A stretch of 64,000 bases of DNA. It comes from Pseudomonas extremaustralis (lineage in GTDB: Bacteria > Pseudomonadota > Gammaproteobacteria > Pseudomonadales > Pseudomonadaceae). A program made the position numbers and the translations under genes. Shown here in pieces: positions 45,898 to 54,696 of this stretch. The DNA lies in assembly GCF_900102035.1 (NCBI RefSeq), contig NZ_LT629689.1, positions 4,076,001-4,140,000 of the forward strand, read 5' to 3'. The notes beneath the pieces were generated by a model. It ran no database searches and was not told the DNA's origin. It was given only the letters and a program-made list of their open reading frames with translations. Positions within the stretch are counted from its first letter, which is position 1, and the number at the start of each line of letters is the position of its first letter.

Positions 45898-47190
45898 TCA
45901 GTCGTGAACAATCTGGGCGCGACGACTAAAGACAATAGCACTCCCCACCCCCACCGCGCCCATCACCACGCAATAGCCCACGCAAATCCAGGGGCGGGTC
46001 GGCATCAGCGCGATCAGCATCAGCGGTGTGGTACTCGCCCACAGCGCATAGGCGATGTTGTAGGTGAACGAAATCCCCGACACTCGCACCGGCGCCGGAA
46101 ACAGGCCGACCATCACCGACGGCACCGCGCCCACTACGCCGCAACTCAAGCCCGCCACCGCGTAGGCGGCGCCCAGCCAGAGGCCGCCGTTGATCAGGCT
46201 GGCATACAGGATTGCAATGCCCACCGGCAGCAACAGGCTGTAGACCAGCACCGCGCGCCAGGCGCCGATGCGGTCCACCAGCAGGCCGGCGAGGACGCAG
46301 CCGATGTTCAGGAAGACGATGCCCAGGGCGCTCAAGGCAAAGGTGTGGCTGGGGCTCATGCCGAAGGTTTTCTGCATCATGGTCGGGGTGATGACGACAA
46401 GGACCACCACCGCCGAGGTGAGCACGCAGGTGAGGATCATCGCCGGCAGCAGCACGGCGCGATGGTCGCGCAGCACGGTGCGCAAAGGCAGTTCGGCGGC
46501 GGCCTGGCGACGGGCCTGCATCTCCAGGAATACCGGGGTTTCACTGAGCCAGCGGCGCAGCCACACCCCGATGACGCCGAACACACCGCCGAGCAAGAAG
46601 GGAAAACGCCAGGCGTAGTCGAGGATTTCAGTGGGGGTGAACACCTGCGCCAGCAGCGTGGCGGTGAGGGCGCCGAGCAGGTAGCCGAAGGTCAGGCCGG
46701 CCTGCAGGAAACCCAGGGCATAACCCCGGTGGTTGGGCGGTGCGTGTTCGGCGACGAAGGTCCAGGCGCTGGGTACTTCGCCACCCACTGCCGCGCCTTG
46801 CAACACACGCAGCACCAGCAGGATCAGCGGTGCGAAATAGCCGATTTGTGCGTAGGTCGGCATGATCCCGATCAGCAGGCAAGGCAAGGCCATCATCAGG
46901 ATGCTCAGGCTGAACACGCGTTTGCGTCCCAGATGATCGGCAAAATGCGCCATCAGGATGCCGCCCAGCGGCCGCGCCAGGTAGCCGGTGACGAAGATCC
47001 CGAAGCTTTGCAGCAGGCGCAGCCACTCGGGCATTTCCGGGGGGAAGAACAGCTGGCTGAGGGTCAGCGCGAAGAATACGAAAATAATGAAGTCGTAGAT
47101 TTCCAGGGCGCCGCCCAGGGCGGCCAGGCCCAGGGTTTTGTAATCGGAGCGGGAAAAGCGCTGTGCCTGTGCAAGCGAGGTGGCAGTCAT
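45898..47190 (-). CDS. MFS transporter of the metabolite:H+ symporter (MHS) family
   Basis: 430 residues with 12 predicted helices. The N-terminus has YKTLGLAALGGALEIYDFIIFVFFALTLSQLFFP, followed by GYLARPLGGILMAHFADHLGRKRVF and LLVLRVLQGAAVGGEVPSAWTFVAEHAPPNHRGYALGFLQAG, hallmarks of ProP/KgtP/citrate-type symporters. The likely substrate is an organic acid or osmolyte. It diverges from the AtoE-like transporter with 185 bp between. Confidence 0.88.
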   Translation of the reverse strand: MTATSLAQAQRFSRSDYKTLGLAALGGALEIYDFIIFVFFALTLSQLFFPPEMPEWLRLLQSFGIFVTGYLARPLGGILMAHFADHLGRKRVFSLSILMMALPCLLIGIMPTYAQIGYFAPLILLVLRVLQGAAVGGEVPSAWTFVAEHAPPNHRGYALGFLQAGLTFGYLLGALTATLLAQVFTPTEILDYAWRFPFLLGGVFGVIGVWLRRWLSETPVFLEMQARRQAAAELPLRTVLRDHRAVLLPAMILTCVLTSAVVVLVVITPTMMQKTFGMSPSHTFALSALGIVFLNIGCVLAGLLVDRIGAWRAVLVYSLLLPVGIAILYASLINGGLWLGAAYAVAGLSCGVVGAVPSVMVGLFPAPVRVSGISFTYNIAYALWASTTPLMLIALMPTRPWICVGYCVVMGAVGVGSAIVFSRRAQIVHD

Positions 47191-47375
47191 GTTGAGGCTC
47201 GGCAGACAAACAAAATGGCGTGCAGGTTATGAGCTGAGCCAGATGATGGCAATCGCGGCAGATATATTTGTTTTCCTCATGGATCGATGAAGATAACTGC
47301 ATTCCCATATCAATGGCCGTAGCGGAACATGCCGGAAAATTGCCAACTCCATAATAAATACAAGAGGTATGACTC

Positions 47376-48794
47376 GTGGCCGATGCTATCGAAGAAAGCC
47401 GCTATGCCCGATTTGCCCTGCGTTGCTCCAACTTTGCCGAGCGCTGGTTCCCCGACTCCTGGGTGTTCGCCGCCCTGGCCGTGATCGTCGTCGCCGTGGC
47501 GACCCTGGGCGTGGGCGCCGCACCGGGCGAAGCCGCCAAGGCCTTTGGCGATGGGTTCTGGAGCCTGATCCCGTTCACTATGCAGATGGCCTTTGTGGTG
47601 ATCGGCGGTTACGTAGTCGCCAGCTCGCCACCGGCGGTGAAGCTGATCGACCGCCTGGCGCGCATCCCGAAGAACGGCCGCTCGGCCGTGGCCTGGATGG
47701 CGTTGATTTCCATGGTGGCCTCGTTGCTCAACTGGGGCCTGTCCCTGGTGTTCGGCGGGTTGCTGGTGCGCGCGCTGGCGCGGCGTACCGACTTGCGCAT
47801 GGACTACCGCGCTGCCGGCGCTGCGGCCTACCTGGGCCTCGGCGCGGTGTGGGCGCTGGGGCTGTCGTCGTCGGCCGCGCAGTTGCAGGCCAACCCGGCC
47901 AGCCTGCCGCCGTCGATCCTGTCGATCACCGGGATGATCCCGTTCACCGAGACCATCTTCCTGTGGCAATCGGGCGTGCTGTTGCTGGCGCTGATCGTGG
48001 TGTCGCTGATCATCGCCTACGCCACCGCCCCCGGCCCGAACAGCGCCCGGGATGCCCAGGCCTGCGGCGTCGACCCCGCGTTCAACCTGCCCAAGCCGCA
48101 AGCACCGAGCCGTCCGGGCGAATGGCTGGAACACAGCCCGCTGCTGACCATCCTGCTGGCGTTGCTGGCGGCCGGCTGGCTGTTCCACGAGTTCTCGACC
48201 AAGCCGGCGATCAGCGCGATCTCGGGGCTGAACACTTACAACTTCCTGTTCATCATGGTCGGTGCCCTGCTGCACTGGCGCCCGCGCAGCTTCCTCGACG
48301 CCGTGGCCCGCGCCGTGCCGACCACCACCGGCGTGCTGATCCAGTTCCCGCTGTACGGCTCGATCGCCGCGCTGATGACCGTGGTCAAGGGCGGCGACAG
48401 CCAGACCCTGGCGCACCACATCTCGACCTTCTTCACCTCCATCGCCTCCCACGACACCTACGCGCTGCTGATGGGCGTGTACTCGGCGGTACTGGGCTTC
48501 TTCATCCCGTCGGGCGGCGGCAAGTGGATCATCGAAGCGCCCTACGTGATGCAAGTGGCCAATGACCTGCAATACCACCTGGGCTGGGCCGTGCAGATCT
48601 ACAACGCCGCCGAGGCGCTGCCGAACCTGATCAATCCGTTCTATATGCTGCCGCTGCTGGGGGTGCTGGGGTTGAAGGCGCGGGACTTGATCGGGTTTTC
48701 GTTCGTGCAGTTGCTGGTGCACACGCCGCTGGTGTTGTTCCTGCTGTGGGCGTTGGGGACGACGTTGAAGTATTTGCCGCCGGTGATGCCTTAA
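47376..48794 (+). CDS. atoE: Short-chain fatty acid transporter (AtoE family)
   Basis: 472 residues from GTG 47376 (AAGAGG upstream). About 11-12 hydrophobic segments are visible. Family-typical parts are RFALRCSNFAERWFPDSWVFAALAV, LLNWGLSLVFGGLLVRALARR, LGLGAVWALGLSSSAAQLQANPASLPPSILSI and FFIPSGGGKWIIEAPYV. AtoE takes up acetoacetate and short-chain fatty acids. No ato catabolic genes (CoA transferase, thiolase) are adjacent, so the symbol is by family only. Confidence 0.9.
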   Translation: MADAIEESRYARFALRCSNFAERWFPDSWVFAALAVIVVAVATLGVGAAPGEAAKAFGDGFWSLIPFTMQMAFVVIGGYVVASSPPAVKLIDRLARIPKNGRSAVAWMALISMVASLLNWGLSLVFGGLLVRALARRTDLRMDYRAAGAAAYLGLGAVWALGLSSSAAQLQANPASLPPSILSITGMIPFTETIFLWQSGVLLLALIVVSLIIAYATAPGPNSARDAQACGVDPAFNLPKPQAPSRPGEWLEHSPLLTILLALLAAGWLFHEFSTKPAISAISGLNTYNFLFIMVGALLHWRPRSFLDAVARAVPTTTGVLIQFPLYGSIAALMTVVKGGDSQTLAHHISTFFTSIASHDTYALLMGVYSAVLGFFIPSGGGKWIIEAPYVMQVANDLQYHLGWAVQIYNAAEALPNLINPFYMLPLLGVLGLKARDLIGFSFVQLLVHTPLVLFLLWALGTTLKYLPPVMP

Positions 48795-48944
48795 CGTGTG
48801 GATGGAAGCGACGAGCTGAAAGCCGCTTTTCCGATAAAACCCGTGGGCTTGTCCCACTCAAAACGAGGCCAAGCCCTGACTCCGTCCACCAGCGTCTTTG
48901 ATTAACCTGACCCGGATGACTCCTCACCCACCAAGGAAAATCCG

Positions 48945-49265
48945 ATGACCCCTTTATCCAAATCACTGGAAGAGCTGCTCAATGATATTTACCAGGACGA
49001 CACCGTCTCCTTCGGGGAGTACAAGGCCCTGCGTGATGATGCCGATCGCCGCATGAATGCGGTCATCCAGGAGTTTGGCCAGCACAACAACGTGACCGCG
49101 TTCCAGAAAGCCATGGATGTGGCCATGCAGTTGCTGCAGACCAGTGTCATCGACGCAAAGAAAGCCAGGCTGACCGACACGGGCGAAGCCATCGTCAAGG
49201 ATGCCGTGACGGCGCAGGTGGAGTATTTGCGCGCCGGCAGCCAATTGGCCCTGCGGCTGTTGTGA
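48945..49265 (+). CDS. Small hypothetical protein
   Basis: 106 residues after AAGGAAAA, ATG 48945. It is soluble and almost wholly helical with no signal peptide (SLEELLNDIYQDDTVSFGEYKALRDDADRRMNAVIQEF...). I do not recognise a family. Codon use is like the neighbours, so it seems a real, native gene. It is alone between two plus-strand genes. Confidence 0.65.
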   Translation: MTPLSKSLEELLNDIYQDDTVSFGEYKALRDDADRRMNAVIQEFGQHNNVTAFQKAMDVAMQLLQTSVIDAKKARLTDTGEAIVKDAVTAQVEYLRAGSQLALRLL

Positions 49266-49354
49266 TCGGCTGAAAAAGCCTGTCTTCGTTCCGTCATATT
49301 GCATTGCTACCGTCCTGCGAAATATCTTGCAATATTTCCCCAGGAACGCCCCGC

Positions 49355-51055
49355 ATGAGCGACGAGCACGAAGACCGCCCTTCCGCCGATTCCGTCACCC
49401 CACCGCCGGTCGATACCAGCCGGCGGCGTTTCCTCGGGGGCGCGGCGGTGCTGGGGGTGGGCGCGACCTTGGGCGCCTGTGGCGATACCCGTGACGCGCC
49501 GGGCAAGCCGGTGGCACGGCCGCTCACCCCGCAGGAACTGGACAAGGCCTTGCGCGACCAGGTGAAGACCGTGGTGGTGATCTATGCCGAGAACCGCAGT
49601 TTCAACAACCTGTTTGCCGATTTCCCTGGCGTGGAGAAGCCACTGTCGGCGCTATCCGCCGCTGACTGTCAACAGCGCGACCGCGACGGCAGCGTATTGA
49701 CCAGCCTGCCTCCGGTCTGGGGTGGCGTGTTGCAGGTCGGCGCGCAAAGCGTGGATGGGGTGACCTACCCCAACGCCGTGCAATTCCAGGAAAACCTGCC
49801 CAACGCGCCGTTCGCCCTCAAGGGTCCGAACGCCGAAGACCTGCCCCTGAGCCTGGTCACTCGCGACTTGTGGCACGTGTTCTACCAGAACCAGATGCAG
49901 ATCAACGGCGGCAAGAACGACGGTTTCGTCGCCTGGGCGGACTCCGGCGGCCTGGTGATGGGGCATTACGCCCAGAGCCGTTATTCCCTGCGCCTGTGGG
50001 ACGTGGCCAAGGAGTTTGTGCTCTGCGATAACTTCTTCCAGGGCGCGTTTGGCGGTTCATTCCTCAACCATCAATACCTGATCAGCGCCACCGCGCCGTT
50101 CTATCCGAATGCCGCGCAGTCGGTGGCCAAGGCGCAGATCGCCACGCTGCAGAGCGATGACCCCACCGACACGCGCCTCAAGCCGTTGGACAAGTCCCCC
50201 GCCAGCGCCATGACCGGCCCGCCGCAGTTCGGCCCCAGTGCATTGACCCCGGACGGCTACGCCGTGAATACCCTGGCCCCGCCCTACTGGCCGACCTGGA
50301 TTCGCGACCCGGAAAACCCGGATTATTCCAAGCCCGACCTGCCCAACGTCCTGATGCCGCAAACCCACGAGCATATCGGCGACAAGCTGTCGAAAAAGAA
50401 CATCGATTGGGCCTGGTATGCCGGCGCGTGGCAGGCAACGCTGGAGCAGTTCAAGGATTCGGACGGCATTCCCAAGATCCCCAACTTCCAGTACCACCAT
50501 CAGCCCTTCAACTACTTCAAGCAGCAGGGTCCCGAAAACCGTACCGAGCGCGACAAGCGCCTGCGCGATGGCGGCCTGGGCGAAGAGGCCGGCACCAACA
50601 AGTTTTTCGCCGACGCCCAGGCGGGCAAGTTGCCGGCCGTGACCTTCTACAAACCCCAGGGCAACCTGAACATGCACGCGGGTTATGCCGACGTAGCTTC
50701 CGGCGATCGCCATATCACCCGCGCCCTGAAGGTGCTGCAGGAAAGCCCGCAGTGGAAAAACATGGTGGTAGTGGTGACCGTCGATGAAAACGGCGGCTGG
50801 TGGGACCACGTGGCGCCGCCCAAGGGCGACCGCTGGGGCCCTGGCACGCGGGTGCCGGCGATCGTGGTATCGCCGTTCGCGCGCAAAGGCATGGTGGACC
50901 ATACGGTGTACGACACGGCGTCGATCCTGCGCCTGATCACCCGGGTCTTCCAACTCGAGACACTGGACGGTCTCAAGCAGCGCGACGACGCAATGATCGC
51001 CCGTGGCCAGAAGCCCATGGGGGATTTGAGCAACACCTTGCAATTCAACGTATAG
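49355..51055 (+). CDS. Tat-exported phosphoesterase, AcpA/phospholipase C family
   Basis: 566 residues from ATG 49355 (CAGGAACG upstream). The Tat motif SRRRFLGG starts near residue 22 and the hydrophobic part ends in TLGAC, a lipobox with Cys42, so the mature protein may be a Tat-exported lipoprotein. The phosphoesterase fold shows VVVIYAENRSFNNLFADFPG near the N-terminus, HNH-type DENGGWWDHVAPP in the C-terminal part and GPGTRVPAIVVSPFARKGMVDHTVYDTASILRLI. AcpA of Francisella and phospholipases C are relatives. Substrate unknown. Confidence 0.88.
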   Translation: MSDEHEDRPSADSVTPPPVDTSRRRFLGGAAVLGVGATLGACGDTRDAPGKPVARPLTPQELDKALRDQVKTVVVIYAENRSFNNLFADFPGVEKPLSALSAADCQQRDRDGSVLTSLPPVWGGVLQVGAQSVDGVTYPNAVQFQENLPNAPFALKGPNAEDLPLSLVTRDLWHVFYQNQMQINGGKNDGFVAWADSGGLVMGHYAQSRYSLRLWDVAKEFVLCDNFFQGAFGGSFLNHQYLISATAPFYPNAAQSVAKAQIATLQSDDPTDTRLKPLDKSPASAMTGPPQFGPSALTPDGYAVNTLAPPYWPTWIRDPENPDYSKPDLPNVLMPQTHEHIGDKLSKKNIDWAWYAGAWQATLEQFKDSDGIPKIPNFQYHHQPFNYFKQQGPENRTERDKRLRDGGLGEEAGTNKFFADAQAGKLPAVTFYKPQGNLNMHAGYADVASGDRHITRALKVLQESPQWKNMVVVVTVDENGGWWDHVAPPKGDRWGPGTRVPAIVVSPFARKGMVDHTVYDTASILRLITRVFQLETLDGLKQRDDAMIARGQKPMGDLSNTLQFNV

Positions 51056-51176
51056 GACGCTTATCCAATAGCGACATGTGGGGCAATTGAGTACGCGGTT
51101 TTCCTGGTCAGCCGCTACTGTGTGGGGGTGGGCTTTCACCCCGCACAGACGGGCTTTCGTTGACAAGGGAACCACT

Positions 51177-52346
51177 ATGTTTAAACCGACCAGGCTGTCC
51201 TTCACCCTGGCCGCACTGATGGCCAGTGCGGTCGTACACGCCGACATCGACGTACCACTGGGTAGCACGCAACGGGTGACCCAGCTGTTCGCTTACCCCA
51301 ACAACTGCAACGTGATCTGCTTTCGGCCATGGACGCTGGAGCAGACCGTCGAGCATTACCTGAACCAGAGCCTGCAACGCGATGGCTACAGCCGGGCCAA
51401 GGTCAGCGTCAAGGTCCATGATGGCCAGGTCGCAGCGACGTTCAGCGGCGTGCCGGACAGCTACGGCACGCCACTGACGACGCTGCTCAATACCGCCGAC
51501 CTGGCCTACCAGGGCGCCAGCAAGCTCAATGGCGACGGCAAATGGGCGTACAACTGGTACCTGTTCCTGCCGCTGGGCATGGCCCTCGAAAACCGCAAAA
51601 GCATCGAACTGCTGCACTTCCCGCCGGATTATTCGCTGACCCAGGCCCAGGATTACCTGGAATCGGCCACCACTGATCGCTGGGCCAGCCTGCTCACCGA
51701 CAACGGTGTGCCAGCCACTGAAACCCCAGCCTTTCAGACCATCATCGATATCGCCCCGATCGCCGCGCCGTCCAATGCCGGCAAGGACTTGGAGAACGTC
51801 TACAGCTACTTCACCGACTACCAGACGCGCATGGTCACGGAGCTGAGCCTGCACGCCAACGGTTCGTTGCCGATGGTTGCGTTCGGCGCACCGGTGCGCA
51901 ACTGGATCAAACAACAATACGGGCAACCCGTAGCGGTGCTGGGCCTGGCACAAATCAGCCCGCAAGCGGGTAAAACCGTGTCGGTCCTGGGTGCCAACCA
52001 TCCAAGCTACATCTGGTACGCGGCCAGCCCCGATAGCTATGACGGCGACGAACAGAAAGCCGACGAAGCCGGCCTGAAAGTGATGGGCCAGGACTTGAGC
52101 GCCGCCTGCTGGCAGGCCGGGATGGGCCAGAAGCCGGCGAGCGATCCGAATGTACTGCTCAAGGCCTGTATGAACACCTGGCAGGTCACACGCAAAGAGC
52201 AGACCTGCGAATTGTTCTTCACCTCGGTGCGCGGCCTGACCCCGGAACAGGCGAATGCCAAATGCGCCACGCCCGCGATCAAGGCTCAGGTCAAAGCCCT
52301 GAAAACCCCCGTCCCAACGCCGACGACCACCCCGCCGGTGCTGTAG
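51177..52346 (+). CDS. Exported protein of unknown function
   Basis: 389 residues from ATG 51177 (AAGGGAACC upstream). The signal peptide ends near SAVVHADIDV. The mature part has four or more Cys (NNCNVICFRPW near the start; AACW; KACMN; QTCEL; AKCATP), suggesting disulfides in the periplasm, and ends in a Pro/Thr-rich tail (PTPTTTPPVL). I do not recognise a domain. It lies 121 bp after the phosphoesterase gene in the same direction and may be co-transcribed. Confidence 0.75.
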   Translation: MFKPTRLSFTLAALMASAVVHADIDVPLGSTQRVTQLFAYPNNCNVICFRPWTLEQTVEHYLNQSLQRDGYSRAKVSVKVHDGQVAATFSGVPDSYGTPLTTLLNTADLAYQGASKLNGDGKWAYNWYLFLPLGMALENRKSIELLHFPPDYSLTQAQDYLESATTDRWASLLTDNGVPATETPAFQTIIDIAPIAAPSNAGKDLENVYSYFTDYQTRMVTELSLHANGSLPMVAFGAPVRNWIKQQYGQPVAVLGLAQISPQAGKTVSVLGANHPSYIWYAASPDSYDGDEQKADEAGLKVMGQDLSAACWQAGMGQKPASDPNVLLKACMNTWQVTRKEQTCELFFTSVRGLTPEQANAKCATPAIKAQVKALKTPVPTPTTTPPVL

Positions 52347-52352
52347 CGCGCA

Positions 52353-52400
52353 CAAAAAAAAACCGATTTCTACTGTCAACTCTGACAGTAGAAATCGGTT
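52353..52400 (-). terminator. Strong intrinsic terminator oriented to the minus strand
   Basis: An 18 bp perfect stem (52361-52378 with 52383-52400, loop ACTC) is preceded on the plus strand by a run of about nine A. Read on the minus strand this is a hairpin followed by a long T run. On the plus strand only GGTTCAATC follows. Both flanking genes are on the plus strand, so its efficient direction faces antisense transcription. Confidence 0.8.
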
Positions 52401-52492
52401 CAATCTTCAGCCAGTCTTGAGGCGGGCCATCCGCTGCAAGACTGGTAGTCAGACACCACCCGCAAGTCGATGCAGCCCAACCAAGGAGAGTT

Positions 52493-53017
52493 ATGAAAAC
52501 TCATGCCATGGACAAGGCTAAAACCGCTGCCAATGACTGCCTCTATCCCTTTGCGACATCGCTGTTAGAGCGCGGCTACCCCTCGCCCCGCCAGTTTCAA
52601 GTGGTGCGCAACCGCAACGGCACGCCGACGGGAATCAAAGCCCGCGTCGCGTTTGACAGCCGAACGTGCATTGCCAAGGTTTCAGGCTACGCCCTGGGCG
52701 AGCGGCGCCAGTACACCTTCCAGATTTCGTCGCGCATTCATCTGTACGACCGCTGGTTCTGCGGCCTGCTGCGCCATTCATGCAGCCCGAATGTGTATTT
52801 CGACATCCATTACCTGGAAGTCTGGACCCTGGAGGCGATTACCGCAGGGAGCTGGCTGACCCTCGATTTCGCCGACACCGACGACATCTTGCCCCGCCAA
52901 TTTGCCTGCCACTGCGGCGCGCCCGAATGTCGCGGCTGGATCAAAGGCCGCAAGGAACAGATCAATGCCGAGGGGCTGCGCTTCCTCGAACAGCAGCGCA
53001 GCCCCGAGTGCCGTTAG
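52493..53017 (+). CDS. Bacterial SET-domain protein lysine methyltransferase-like
   Basis: 174 residues, ATG after GGAGAG. SET signatures are seen: GIKARVAFDSRTCIAKVSGY, then LLRHSCSPNVYFD (the NHSCxPN motif with His for Asn at the first position) and TAGSWLTLDFADTD. A post-SET Cys cluster, FACHCGAPECRGWI, follows (CxC-x4-C) and would bind zinc with the SET Cys. It should use S-adenosylmethionine to methylate a lysine of an unknown protein. It overlaps the carbonic anhydrase gene at the 3' end by 4 bp. Confidence 0.88.
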   Translation: MKTHAMDKAKTAANDCLYPFATSLLERGYPSPRQFQVVRNRNGTPTGIKARVAFDSRTCIAKVSGYALGERRQYTFQISSRIHLYDRWFCGLLRHSCSPNVYFDIHYLEVWTLEAITAGSWLTLDFADTDDILPRQFACHCGAPECRGWIKGRKEQINAEGLRFLEQQRSPECR

Positions 53018-53658
53018 GCTTCGCCCAACGGACGCAGGCGATACTGCGGCGGCAACTGCTCGAAGCCACTGATGGTGGTGTTCAGGCTCTTCCAGCGACC
53101 ATCCTTGATGCCATAGATGCAGCCATGGACCGACAGGCTCTGCCCGCGATGCCAGGCGTTCTGCACGATACTGGTGTGGCCGACGTTGGCCACCTGCTGA
53201 ATCACGTTCAACTCACACAGGCGATCGACGCGCTCTTCCTCGGTCGGCAACTGGGCCAGCAGGTCGCGGTTTTCGTAGTAGAGGTCACGGATGGTGCGCA
53301 ACCAGCCGTCGATCAGCCCGAACTGCCGGTCCTGCATCGAAGCGCGCACGCCGCCGCAGCCATAGTGGCCGGTGACGAGGATGTGTTTGACCTTGAGCAC
53401 GTCGACGGCGTACTGGATCACCGACAGGCAATTGAGGTCAGTGTGCAGCACCACGTTGGCCACGTTGCGGTGTACGAACAGATCGCCTGGCAGCATGCCG
53501 ACGATCTCGTTGGCCGGTACGCGGGCGTCGGAGCAGCCGATCCACAGGTATTCCGGAGTCTGCTGGCGGGCGAGCTTGGCGAAGAATTCGGGATCTTCCT
53601 GTTTGATCGCATCCGCCCAGCGTTCGTTGTTATCAAGCAGGTCTTGTAGTTCGTTCAT
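53014..53658 (-). CDS. can: Beta-class carbonic anhydrase
   Basis: 214 residues. Zinc ligands Cys42, Asp44 (with Arg46), His98 and Cys101 are in WIGCSDARVPAN and GHYGCGGV. HRNVANVV is also typical. The length and the C-terminus (EQLPPQYRLRPLGEA) match proteobacterial Can. It interconverts CO2 and bicarbonate in the cytoplasm. Monocistronic. Confidence 0.96.
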   Translation of the reverse strand: MNELQDLLDNNERWADAIKQEDPEFFAKLARQQTPEYLWIGCSDARVPANEIVGMLPGDLFVHRNVANVVLHTDLNCLSVIQYAVDVLKVKHILVTGHYGCGGVRASMQDRQFGLIDGWLRTIRDLYYENRDLLAQLPTEEERVDRLCELNVIQQVANVGHTSIVQNAWHRGQSLSVHGCIYGIKDGRWKSLNTTISGFEQLPPQYRLRPLGEA

Positions 53659-53795
53659 CAGGGAAAGCCTCAGGAATGATGCCCAGCTTTGACAGACGAC
53701 CGCCCGTCCGGGTCACGCGAGGCGACGAATAGCTTGAATCTTTAGGCCGCAGTGCGTGTCCACACACTATAAGCCCCACAGTATGAGGATTGGCC

Positions 53796-54185
53796 ATGAC
53801 TGAATCACGACGTCCGTACGGCGCTACACAGCCGGAACCGATTGACGACAATGAGGACCGCATGGGCTCCATGCGCGAACTGGATTTCAACAAAGAGGAG
53901 CCATCGGCGCAGATCGGCAACGAAATCGCCCCTCGCGAGCGAAAGCATCGGGTGCGCGAGGCTGGGATGACCGGCGCTTCGACGGCCGATCAAGAGTCGA
54001 GCGAAGAAGACATGAGCCCGGAGACACTGATCCGTGAAGACGGCGCGCGCGATGCCCAGGAAGCCGGTGAAGGCGAACAGGCCGATTGGGAACTGAGCAT
54101 CGTCGATGAAGACGAGATTGGCGGCGGCAACGGGTGGGATGAGGCCGAATTGGCTGACCTCGACCCTGTAGACGGCAATCGCTGA
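53796..54185 (+). CDS. Small acidic protein, often labelled serine kinase/phosphatase
   Basis: 129 residues from ATG 53796 (GAGGA upstream); a TTG two codons earlier is possible. It is very rich in Glu and Asp and probably largely disordered (SSEEDMSPETLIREDGARDAQEAGEGEQADWELSIVDEDEIGGG). It has no kinase or phosphatase motif, so that common label is not supported by the sequence. Such proteins are conserved in Pseudomonas. Divergent from can. Confidence 0.72.
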   Translation: MTESRRPYGATQPEPIDDNEDRMGSMRELDFNKEEPSAQIGNEIAPRERKHRVREAGMTGASTADQESSEEDMSPETLIREDGARDAQEAGEGEQADWELSIVDEDEIGGGNGWDEAELADLDPVDGNR

Positions 54186-54201
54186 CCTACCGTAGATCCA
54201 A

Positions 54202-54231
54202 CTGTGGGAAGGGGCTTGCTCCCTCCCACAG
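54202..54231. repeat. REP-like palindrome
   Basis: CTGTGGGA-AGGGGCTTGCTCC-CTCCCACAG is the type of extragenic palindrome scattered through P. fluorescens-group genomes. It sits between the acidic protein gene and rimI (convergent) and can act as a terminator or transcript end. Only one copy is visible in the window. Confidence 0.85.
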
Positions 54232-54243
54232 GGGTTGGCGTGT

Positions 54244-54696
54244 TTAATCGACGAGCGTGCAGGCCATGACAACCGCATCTTCGCGCCCGCCGACCGCAGG
54301 GTAGTAATCGCGCCGACGGCCGATTTCATTGAAACCGTAGCGCTCATACAGACGGAACGCGCCGGCATTGCTATCGCGCACTTCGAGGAAACACTCGCGG
54401 GCGCTGGCCGCATAGGCCCGGGACATCAGATGCTCCAGCAGCGCCAGGCCCAAACCGCGGCCCTGGTTTTCCGGCTTCACGGTGATGTTCAGCAAATGCG
54501 CCTCGTCGAGGATGATCTGCACCACGCCGTGGCCGACTTGCTGCTCGCCTTCGAACATCAGCCAGATCTGGTACTTGCCCAGCCCGTCGAGAAAAATCCC
54601 ACGGGTCCAGGGGTGACTGTACGCCGCGTATTCGATTTTCAGCACCGCGTCGAGGTCGGCCTCGATCATCGGGCGGAAGGATAAAGCCTCACTCAT
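54244..54696 (-). CDS. rimI: Ribosomal protein alanine N-acetyltransferase RimI
   Basis: 150 residues from ATG 54696. GNAT motifs are seen: HLLNITVKPENQGRGLGLALLEHLM (acetyl-CoA loop QGRGLG) and ECFLEVRDSNAGAFRLYERYGF. The C-terminus has RRRDYYPA-GG. It acetylates ribosomal protein S18. It overlaps the holD-like gene by 8 bp, like rimI-holD of E. coli. Confidence 0.95.
   Translation of the reverse strand: MSEALSFRPMIEADLDAVLKIEYAAYSHPWTRGIFLDGLGKYQIWLMFEGEQQVGHGVVQIILDEAHLLNITVKPENQGRGLGLALLEHLMSRAYAASARECFLEVRDSNAGAFRLYERYGFNEIGRRRDYYPAVGGREDAVVMACTLVD

Noticed and set aside
53796..54185. Serine kinase/phosphatase function of the acidic protein
   Set aside because: The label is widespread, but the sequence has no kinase or phosphatase motif and looks disordered.
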